A DNA stretch of 64,000 nucleotides from Adiantum capillus-veneris (taxonomy: Eukaryota; Streptophyta; Polypodiopsida; Polypodiales; Pteridaceae), in contig CM043969.1 in assembly GCA_014529385.2 (NCBI GenBank), forward strand, positions 35,723,446 through 35,787,445. Direction: 5' to 3'. Below the pieces are notes generated by a model, which was given only the letters and a program-made list of their open reading frames with translations, did no database searches and was not told the origin of the DNA. A program made the position numbers and the translations under genes. Of the stretch, positions 57,070 to 64,000 are shown piece after piece. How positions within the stretch are numbered: the stretch's first letter is position 1; each line of letters starts with the position of its first letter.

Positions 57070-58326
57070 CTACTCAACCATTTGTCCAACAGAAACAAGA
57101 TTCTTTGTAATGTTTGGGACATGAAGTACATCTGCTAAGTACTTTGATTTCCCACTCTTCGTATTTAGAGGTATGTCCCCTACATGAGCAATGGGGTGAG
57201 CTGTGTCATCTCCTGTCTGCACATAGCCTGACACATCTGGTTTGCGCATATCTCTAAACCACTCTCCACGAGACGTCATGTGATTAGAGGCATCTGAATC
57301 CACATACCAAACATCATCTTGGGTGGAATTCTCTGCAATCATTGTATTCATTACATGTTGCATAACAAACATGCACTCGTTTTTGCTGTCATCTGCATCT
57401 CTGCTAGTAGATGCATAGTTGCCCTGTTCTCTCTTTCTACTTGCTTTTCCCTTTGGACAGTCACGTGACATATGACCTCTTTCACCACAAGTCCAACATT
57501 CTTTACTATCTAGAGTATGTTGCTGCCTGCTTGATCCTGCACCACGACCTCTTTGACTCCCCCTTCCTTGAGACTGGTTTCCCCTGCCACCTGTATTGTT
57601 TTGATTTGATTGACCTTCCAGAAATTGGCCCCTGCAACCCCTTGGGCCTCGACCACGACCTCTACCTCTACCTCTGTTGGAGTTAGAATAGAAGGCCTGT
57701 TCAGAATTATTTCTGCCATGAGAAGAAGATGTGTCAAGGTTCTTCTCCTCAAGAATAAGCATAGAAATCAAATCTTGGAACACGGGGATGTCGTCTCTTG
57801 TATTCATGGAAGACCTGAAATGTACATACTCATCTCCTAGACCATCCAAGCATGCACGGACAATGTCATCATCTTCCACTGAGACTTTAATAGATCCAAG
57901 AGCCTCAATGATACTCTTGATCTTCAAGGCATAATCATTGATTGAGAGGTTGTTCCTCTTAACCTGATTTAGCTCAGACTTTAGTTGAAGCTTCCTGGCC
58001 TTGGTGTTCACCTCGAACACTCTGCCTAAGTTTCTCCATGCAATGGCGGGGGTTTCAGCATCCTGTAGATAGCCCATCATGCCATCTGTGATGCTCATAG
58101 AAAGCCAATACATCACTTTGCTCTGGCCTTGTTGCCAGTCCCTCAAAGCTTTCCTTTGTTCTGCTGTAGCATTTGCCTCGGGAATCTCTGGTTCCTTTTC
58201 GTTGTCTCCTTCTACATAGTCCCAATAACCTTTTCCTTTTAGGAAATTTGTTATTCTGAACTTCCATGCAGGGTAGTTATTTTTCTCAAGCTTCTCAGTA
58301 ACAATATGACTGAAACCGTCAGACAT
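57070..58326 (-). CDS. Element E Gag and protease
   Basis: A 418-codon open frame from the ATG at 58326. Residues 1-210 are the Copia Gag (NYPAWKFRITNFLKGKGYWD, then VNTKARKLQLKSELNQVKR). A Gly/Arg-rich region (215-270) precedes the zinc knuckle CWTCGERGHMSRDC (about 280-293). The protease loop reads WYVDSDASNHMTS, with Asp for the Gly of DSGA, so it is probably inactive. It ends at NLVSVGQMVE and a TAG where a Gln is expected. Confidence 0.9.
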   Translation of the reverse strand: MSDGFSHIVTEKLEKNNYPAWKFRITNFLKGKGYWDYVEGDNEKEPEIPEANATAEQRKALRDWQQGQSKVMYWLSMSITDGMMGYLQDAETPAIAWRNLGRVFEVNTKARKLQLKSELNQVKRNNLSINDYALKIKSIIEALGSIKVSVEDDDIVRACLDGLGDEYVHFRSSMNTRDDIPVFQDLISMLILEEKNLDTSSSHGRNNSEQAFYSNSNRGRGRGRGRGPRGCRGQFLEGQSNQNNTGGRGNQSQGRGSQRGRGAGSSRQQHTLDSKECWTCGERGHMSRDCPKGKASRKREQGNYASTSRDADDSKNECMFVMQHVMNTMIAENSTQDDVWYVDSDASNHMTSRGEWFRDMRKPDVSGYVQTGDDTAHPIAHVGDIPLNTKSGKSKYLADVLHVPNITKNLVSVGQMVE

Positions 58327-58629
58327 CTTGAAGCACTAAGACAAAATAGCTGCAATCTGCAAAAACCTGCAAATCTGTTGAACCTGCTATCGTGGTTCTT
58401 GTAACGCTTTCTACACTCAACGAGTGTCCACAATCAAGCGTACATACAACCATTGTACTTGTACAGTAAATCTCTGTATACTGCACTTTGGAGACCTGTT
58501 CAGAAACTTGTGCGAAAAACCCCTATAAAAAAAAATTCGCTGCGCGAGGCGCCTTCGGCATCTGGTCGTGGATTGCGAACGAAGGGATTGTGATGCTCTT
58601 GCTCTCTTAGCCTCTCTTGCCTGCACCAG
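58327..58629 (-). other. Element E 5' leader
   Basis: About 300 bp between the primer site and gag. Short frames at 58417-58722 are not accepted as genes. Confidence 0.6.
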
Positions 58630-58641
58630 GCTCTGATACCA
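58630..58641 (-). promoter_or_regulatory. Element E primer binding site (initiator Met)
   Basis: In element sense TGGTATCAGAGC starts directly after the 5' LTR. Confidence 0.93.
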
Positions 58642-58818
58642 TGTAAAGAATGAGGATGCAAGAGAGCTACACAAGAGAAGCACAAAGCACACAGAGATGG
58701 AAAGCTTCTTCTTCTTCTTCACAGAAAAGAGAGTACAAAATGACTAAGTGCTAAAGCTGAAAAGTAGCACATATGTACATGCGGTCACTAAGTGTGAACT
58801 CGCTAGAAGCGTACTAGG
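58642..58818 (-). repeat. Element E 5' LTR, part inside the window
   Basis: 177 bp matching the start of 53695-54016, cut by the insertion of element F at CTAGG. Confidence 0.93.
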
Positions 58819-59045
58819 TGTTGGAATTAGGGTTGCAGAGAAACACACACAGCTTGGAGAAGACGAAGGAAGCTCAAGGCACACAATAGAGAGTGTATTC
58901 CTTAGTGTGCGATGGAAAGATAGATAGCCCTAGAGTGATGGGCGTATATACAATGCACGGGGGAAAAAACCTCCTAAAGAGGGAAAAAATGCCCCGGCGG
59001 TCCTAGTGTGTTCACACACATCACTACCACATGTATATGGTAACA
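58819..59045 (-). repeat. Element F 3' LTR
   Basis: 227 bp, TGTTGGAATT to GGTAACA, and identical to 63770-63996. Confidence 0.97.
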
Positions 59046-59057
59046 AATCCCCCCTGG
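59046..59057 (-). promoter_or_regulatory. Element F polypurine tract
   Basis: In element sense CCAGGGGGGATT directly precedes the 3' LTR. Confidence 0.85.
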
Positions 59058-59120
59058 AGTGATGCGGTGAACGAGAGCTGGCACATGAGTAAAGGGAAGT
59101 GCCATGCCTTGAGGACAGGA

Positions 59121-62100
59121 TCAGTCCACAAAGGGGAGTAAGCCCAAAGCTTTGCGGAAAGCTTCAAGCTTCTCACGAGACAATGCCTTTGTGAAAAGAT
59201 CTGCAAGGTTGTCCTGTGTTGGCACATAAGCCAAGCTGATCTCTCCTGCTGAGAGCCTCTCCCTGACATAGTGGTAATGCACCTCAATGTGCTTTGTGCG
59301 AGCATGAAAAACTGGGTTCCTCGCAACTGCCAATGCGCTCTGACTGTCAGTGTAGATAGTGTTGGCAGTGTCCTGTCCAACACCCAAGTCAGCCATAAGG
59401 CGTCTGAGCCATACACACTCAACCGTAGCTGTGAAGACTGCCCTGTACTCAGCCTCACAACTCGAAGTGGCCACAGTAGGTTGCTTCTTGCTCAACCATG
59501 ATATACATGAACTGCCAAGCATGAAACAAAAACCACTTGTGGACACTCGCGTGTCAAAACAACCAGCCCAATCTGAGTCCGAAAAAGCATGTAAGTCTGG
59601 CGGCAATGATCCCCCCTTGGGATAAAACAAGCCAAGATGTAAAGTGCCACTAAGGTAGCGGAAAATCCTCTTGACAGCCTGCCAATGCTTAGACCCTGGG
59701 CTATGCATAAATCTGCTGACCTGCGAGACTGCAAACTGAATATCTGGCCTCGTGTTGCATACATAAATGAGGCAGCCAACAGCAGTTTGGTAAAGAGTGA
59801 CATCAGCAGGATCGCCAGCATCATGTAGACTCAACTTCAAACCTGTTTCCATGGGAGTGGCAATAGGTTTGCAATCCTCAAGTCCAAACTTACATAGCAA
59901 TGTCTCTATGTAACTTTTCTGACACAAGGCAATACCACCATCACACTGCTTAAACTGTATACCCAAGTAATGATGCAACAGCCCCAAATCTTTCATCTTG
60001 AAAGTAGCATTCAAATCAGCCTTAAATTCAGCAATATGTCTCTCATTTGGTCCAGTGATCAGCAAATCATCAACATAAAGAACCACAATGAGAAATACAT
60101 CATCCTCACGCTTTACATACAATGTGCTTTCTGTTGGACTGTTACGAAAGCCTCGTTTAACCAAATGAGTGTCAGCTTTCTCATACCAAGCACGAGGAGA
60201 TTGCTTCAACCCATACAAAGCCTTCTTACATTTGCACACTTTGTCCTCTTGTCCTTTTATGACAAAACCGCGAGGCTGCGTTACATAAACTTCCTCAAAT
60301 ATGTCACCATTCAAGAAAGCAGTAACAATGTCTGATTGATGTACATCCCAACCAAAATGAGCTGCCAATGCACATAGAAAACGCACAGTAGTCATACGAC
60401 AAGTGGGAGCAAAAGTCTCTTCATAATCTATGCCTTTTTGTTGTGCATAAGCCTTTGCAACAAGTCGAGCCTTATGGCGATCGATCTCACCATCCGGCTT
60501 GCGTTTCAACTTGTAAACCCACTTGGTACCAATGGCCTTTTTGCCAGGAGGCAAATCACATAAAGTCCATGTGTCATTCTCTATAAGTGCATCATATTCT
60601 GATTTCATGGCAGCAATCCAATTTTCTGAATTCTGTGCTTCATCAAAAGACAGAGGCTCCTCAACATCATGTAAACTAGACACAGCCAAAGCATAACAAT
60701 CTGATGCATAAGATGCATGGCGAGAGCCTGAACGAGTACGACTAGATAAAGGTGCATCCAATTTACTGTCACGCAAAGTGTGCAGCAGCCATTTTGGCAT
60801 ACCTCTAGCCTGCTCATTTTCAGCCCTTTCCTCATCAAGTACATCATGTACATCTGCATCAGTAATAGGCTGTTCTAAAACATTTTCAGAAACCCCCATA
60901 GGCTGTACATTTGCCTCATTGGAACTTACATTCGTATTTCCACCACTGAAAAGAGGCAACAAAGTGTCATAAATGTCCTGTGAGCTTACATTACTGTCTC
61001 TAGTACATGACAGCAAGGGTTGAACAGAATCTTCCACAAACACTACATCCCGTGAAACCAAAATACGTTTTGTTTGCGGATGATACAACCTGTAACCTTT
61101 GCTTTCAGCACTATAACCAACAAAAATACATTTGACAGCCTTATCATCCAATTTTCTGCGCTGCACTTGTGGCACCAAAGCATATGCCAAACAGCCAAAA
61201 ACACGCATGTGCTCAATAGAAGGTTTTCTATCATGCCATGCTTCATATGGAGTAATAGACTGCAAAGCTTTCGTAGGACACCTGTTAAGTACATAAGTGG
61301 CACACATGATGGCCTCAAGCCAAAAAGAATGCGGCAAAGCTTGACTTTTGACCATACATCGTGCCATTTCCGTTAGTGACCTGTTTTTCCTCTCAGGAAC
61401 ACCATTTTGCTGAGGTGTATAAGGCACTGTACATTGGTGTTTTATCCCACGACTAGCCAGAAATGCATTAAATTCATGAGACATATACTCCCCCCCTCGA
61501 TCGGAACGGAGGGTGCCCATAGTACATTTTGAGACATTTTCAGCCATAGCCAAAAATTGTTTGAAGCACATAAAAACTTCGGACTTCGCTTTAAGCGGAA
61601 ATACCCACGCATGCCTGGAGTAATCATCAATGAAAGTCACGAAGTATAGGTAATTGCCCAAGGACGGAGTTTGCATGGGCCCACAAACATCACTATGCAC
61701 AAGTTGCAACCTGCATGTGGCCCTAACTGAACCATCCTTTGGAAACTTAGAACGCTGCATTTTACCCAGAATACAGCCTTCACAAACATGTTTGATAGGT
61801 GCTTCAAGAGGCGGCAAAGAAGCAACCATATCAGATTTCTGCAAACGCAGCAAACTGGCAAAATTCAGATGACCAAAACGTGCATGCCAAAGTTTTGCAT
61901 CTGAAATAGCCCTTGAATCTGCAACAGCATTTGCAAAATTTTGTCCACACTTGTCATACAAAGTGAGCTTATACAGCCCACGGCACAAAAGCCCAGATGC
62001 AACAATTTCATCACCAAAACTGAGATCATGAACTGTACATCTGTCATCCACAAATTTGACTACAAGTCCAAGTCTAGCAAGTGCGGATACAGACAAGAGA

Positions 62101-63407
62101 TTCTTCTTGATCCCAGGTACATAAAGTGCATCAACAAGTGTGAAGGAACTGCCATTAGCAGCAGTGAGCACAATCTTTCCAACTCCCTGAACTGGATAAG
62201 AGGCGTTGTTGGCACAAGTGACTGAATTCCCATGAGGGACAGACTCGAGAGAGGTAAACAATTCACGATGTGAGGTAATGTGCTTTGTAGCACCACTGTC
62301 GAAATACCACACATGTGAATCTGCAGCAACTGACAAGCATGCATCATGGACAGCAGGATTGTAAGTGCACTCTGCGCTAAAAGCCCATTCTGCATCAACA
62401 TCAGCATCACAATCTCCTTTCACACAAGACTCAACAATGGCTGCATTTGTAGTGGAACCAGCATTTGCAGTGGAACCACCCTCTTTCTTCTTAGCCTCTT
62501 TGGCCTTCAACTTAGGACACGACTTGATCAAGTGATCATTGGCTTTACAATAATGGCAACGCATCTTCTTTTTGCCCTTATCACCAGAATTGCCAGACGA
62601 AGTGCTGCCAGTAGAAGCATTAGGAACAGAATTTTTGCCACTCGCAGCAGAACCATAAGAAGTGGCTGCATTACTGTTACCACCCTTTCTTTGAGAAGCA
62701 ATAAAAGCCTGTTCAACTGCACGCTGCCTAGTCCTGTTTTTTCTAGAAAGTGACTCTTGCAACAGCAACGTGCATAATGCATCAAACTTGACAACTTCAG
62801 GATTTCCTTGGGTCATCAGTCTCCAAGTACTAGCAAAAGTCTGGTAGGAATCTGGTAAGGCATCAAGAACAGTCTGCACAAGGGAACTGTCAGAAATGAC
62901 TTCACCTGCAGAAATGAGTTGCTCATTGATATCCTTGACACTAGCAAGGAAAGTGTCCATATCATCTTCCTCATGCATAATCTTCGACTCTAGCTCTTTA
63001 CGCAGCAAAGCAATTTTAGCCTCATTGCGGCTTGCATAAAGACCTGCTAGAATATCCCAAGCCTGTTTTGCAGATTTTGCTGAACGGATGTGAGGAATAA
63101 TGGTGCGCTTCACAGACAACGCAATCAATGCATGAGCCTGCGCATCCTTAACATCCCAACGAGCTTGTTCTGCTGTAGGCAAAACAACTCTAACAGCTGC
63201 AATCCTTGCAGCAAGACCTGCAACATCCTCAATATCGCCTACATCTTCAGAACCAGGACGTACATCAATGCCTTGCACAATGTTCCAGACACCTTTTGAC
63301 ACAAGAACGTGTTGCATCATATAAGCCCACATAGGGTAGTTGTCCCCATCCAACCTGTCCTCAGCAGCAAACATCTTGAACACATCTGTGTTGTTGTTGT
63401 CAGCCAT
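59121..63407 (-). CDS. Element F Gag-Pol polyprotein (Ty1/Copia)
   Basis: One open frame of 1428 codons. The ATG at 63407 (context ACCATGG) is preferred over an in-frame ATG 20 codons upstream. Order: Gag (about 1-245); zinc knuckle CHYCKANDHLIKSC (284-297); protease with YFDSGATKHIT (DSG 370-372); integrase zinc domain (His 508 and 513, Cys 542 and 545); integrase core with Asp 573, Asp 636 and Glu 672, the last two 35 residues apart; a variable linker; RT from about 960 with the catalytic YVDD at 1111-1114; and RNase H to the end (DSDWAG, SSCEAEYRA, TDSQSALAVARN). Length and order are those of a complete plant Copia polyprotein. It should make the particle, cut itself, copy the RNA and integrate the cDNA. 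No stop or frameshift is present. Confidence 0.96.
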   Translation of the reverse strand: MADNNNTDVFKMFAAEDRLDGDNYPMWAYMMQHVLVSKGVWNIVQGIDVRPGSEDVGDIEDVAGLAARIAAVRVVLPTAEQARWDVKDAQAHALIALSVKRTIIPHIRSAKSAKQAWDILAGLYASRNEAKIALLRKELESKIMHEEDDMDTFLASVKDINEQLISAGEVISDSSLVQTVLDALPDSYQTFASTWRLMTQGNPEVVKFDALCTLLLQESLSRKNRTRQRAVEQAFIASQRKGGNSNAATSYGSAASGKNSVPNASTGSTSSGNSGDKGKKKMRCHYCKANDHLIKSCPKLKAKEAKKKEGGSTANAGSTTNAAIVESCVKGDCDADVDAEWAFSAECTYNPAVHDACLSVAADSHVWYFDSGATKHITSHRELFTSLESVPHGNSVTCANNASYPVQGVGKIVLTAANGSSFTLVDALYVPGIKKNLLSVSALARLGLVVKFVDDRCTVHDLSFGDEIVASGLLCRGLYKLTLYDKCGQNFANAVADSRAISDAKLWHARFGHLNFASLLRLQKSDMVASLPPLEAPIKHVCEGCILGKMQRSKFPKDGSVRATCRLQLVHSDVCGPMQTPSLGNYLYFVTFIDDYSRHAWVFPLKAKSEVFMCFKQFLAMAENVSKCTMGTLRSDRGGEYMSHEFNAFLASRGIKHQCTVPYTPQQNGVPERKNRSLTEMARCMVKSQALPHSFWLEAIMCATYVLNRCPTKALQSITPYEAWHDRKPSIEHMRVFGCLAYALVPQVQRRKLDDKAVKCIFVGYSAESKGYRLYHPQTKRILVSRDVVFVEDSVQPLLSCTRDSNVSSQDIYDTLLPLFSGGNTNVSSNEANVQPMGVSENVLEQPITDADVHDVLDEERAENEQARGMPKWLLHTLRDSKLDAPLSSRTRSGSRHASYASDCYALAVSSLHDVEEPLSFDEAQNSENWIAAMKSEYDALIENDTWTLCDLPPGKKAIGTKWVYKLKRKPDGEIDRHKARLVAKAYAQQKGIDYEETFAPTCRMTTVRFLCALAAHFGWDVHQSDIVTAFLNGDIFEEVYVTQPRGFVIKGQEDKVCKCKKALYGLKQSPRAWYEKADTHLVKRGFRNSPTESTLYVKREDDVFLIVVLYVDDLLITGPNERHIAEFKADLNATFKMKDLGLLHHYLGIQFKQCDGGIALCQKSYIETLLCKFGLEDCKPIATPMETGLKLSLHDAGDPADVTLYQTAVGCLIYVCNTRPDIQFAVSQVSRFMHSPGSKHWQAVKRIFRYLSGTLHLGLFYPKGGSLPPDLHAFSDSDWAGCFDTRVSTSGFCFMLGSSCISWLSKKQPTVATSSCEAEYRAVFTATVECVWLRRLMADLGVGQDTANTIYTDSQSALAVARNPVFHARTKHIEVHYHYVRERLSAGEISLAYVPTQDNLADLFTKALSREKLEAFRKALGLLPFVD

Positions 63408-63755
63408 GGTAAATGCTGCACCTGATGTGAAAACTGCCCGAAAATAGGAGAAATGGAGCGGGAACAACTTGTGCTATATAGCACAAACCGTAGAAGACTA
63501 TAAGGCACCTGTTATGCAGAAAACGGCACTGACAGAAAATCTGCACAAAATGACGAAATAGCCTGTGCAGTACTGCCCGTAGTGGAAACGGAGGCCGAAA
63601 TGAGCCCAAATCAAAATTCTGAGCAGACTAAGCTCTTTGAGCACTCCCAAAATATTTGTCGACCTGCGAACGCTTGCCAAAGCTCACTGAAATCAGAGAA
63701 AGTGAGCAGGCGTGTGCTGGAGCAGCTGGCGACTAAGCCCGGGAGGACGTGACCT
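63408..63755 (-). other. Element F 5' leader
   Basis: About 350 bp between the primer site and gag, without a gene. Frames at 63498-63680 and nearby are not accepted. Confidence 0.7.
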
Positions 63756-63767
63756 GCTCTGATACCA
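63756..63767 (-). promoter_or_regulatory. Element F primer binding site (initiator Met)
   Basis: In element sense TGGTATCAGAGC, two bases after the LTR, is a perfect match to the initiator tRNA-Met complement. Confidence 0.94.
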
Positions 63768-63769
63768 AT

Positions 63770-63996
63770 TGTTGGAATTAGGGTTGCAGAGAAACACACA
63801 CAGCTTGGAGAAGACGAAGGAAGCTCAAGGCACACAATAGAGAGTGTATTCCTTAGTGTGCGATGGAAAGATAGATAGCCCTAGAGTGATGGGCGTATAT
63901 ACAATGCACGGGGGAAAAAACCTCCTAAAGAGGGAAAAAATGCCCCGGCGGTCCTAGTGTGTTCACACACATCACTACCACATGTATATGGTAACA
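63770..63996 (-). repeat. Element F 5' LTR
   Basis: 227 bp, identical to 58819-59045. The promoter should lie here, though no clear TATA box stands out. Confidence 0.97.
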
Positions 63997-64000
63997 CTAG

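Larger units (their letters stand above)
58819..63996 (-). mobile_element. Element F: intact young Ty1/Copia retrotransposon
   Basis: The two 227-bp LTRs look identical base for base. CTAGG precedes the left one, and CTAG follows the right one up to the window end, in agreement with a 5-bp target duplication. Inside are a perfect initiator-Met primer site, one open gag-pol frame of 1428 codons with all catalytic residues visible, and a polypurine tract. It inserted into the 5' LTR of element E. All features needed for autonomous transposition appear to be present. Confidence 0.95.
53695..64000 (-). mobile_element. Element E: Ty1/Copia retrotransposon (runs past window end)
   Basis: A complete 3' LTR (53695-54016) and the first 177 bp of the 5' LTR (58642-58818) flank one Copia gag-pol on the minus strand, with a perfect initiator-Met primer site. 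The 5' LTR is cut at CTAGG by element F, and its remainder should lie just beyond 64000. The two LTR parts differ at about two of 177 bases, so E is fairly young. It nevertheless has stops, apparently by C-to-T changes. Confidence 0.9.

Overview
The window looks like nuclear DNA of a land plant. It is AT-rich and packed with nested, decayed LTR retrotransposons of plant Ty3/Gypsy and Ty1/Copia types. It also has plant-type DNA-transposon remnants, long (CT)n, (GT)n, (GA)n and poly-C tracts, and spliceosomal-looking introns. I found no tRNA, rRNA, CRISPR array or convincing intact host gene. The species cannot be read from the sequence.

Layout. (1) 1-2971: mostly anonymous DNA with a candidate 604-bp CACTA-like miniature element (559-1162) and a short minus-strand exon-like frame. 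(2) 2972-20870: element A, a 17.9-kb Ty3/Gypsy element (Athila/Tat side of the family) on the minus strand. It has two 935-bp LTRs, a 5-bp target duplication (ATGTT), a tRNA-Asp-type primer site and a polypurine tract. Its gag has a long N-terminal extension. Pol has lost most of RT and RNase H but keeps integrase, followed by a second retropepsin-like domain and a basic tail with recurring tryptophan motifs. An extra coiled-coil reading frame of about 1000 codons lies before the 3' LTR. Its two non-coding parts carry repeated 24-bp perfect palindromes. (3) 20876-23130: exon-like frame, CT repeats, poly-C. (4) 23131-30113: element B, a Ty3/Gypsy element (minus) with an SR-rich gag, one stop in RT, and no integrase. 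(5) 30114-30867: remnant of a Ulp1-like cysteine peptidase with an intron. (6) 30868-34036: element C, a deletion derivative with 1.07-kb LTRs. (7) 34037-39992: A2, a partial relative of element A that keeps RT and RNase H.

(8) 39993-42400: a perfect 37-bp-arm inverted repeat, a CT tract, a plant Transposase_24-like (Ptta/En/Spm) pseudogene, and a cluster of CGTCGCTATA motifs that may be transposon subterminal repeats. (9) 42400-48670: a degenerate gag-like and acidic reading frame (minus), then repeats and microsatellites. (10) 48671-53014: element D, a decayed Tat-type pol on the plus strand with two RNase H domains. (11) 53695 to beyond the window: element E, a Ty1/Copia element (minus) whose 5' LTR was split by element F (58819-63996). 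F is a Ty1/Copia element with LTRs that appear identical and one open 1428-codon gag-pol frame, so it is the youngest insertion here.

The genes serve retrotransposition: Gag particles, protease, integrase, reverse transcriptase and RNase H. Only F looks able to do this by itself. The most unusual material is in element A: the second protease-like domain after integrase (also in A2), the extra coiled-coil frame, and the palindrome arrays.
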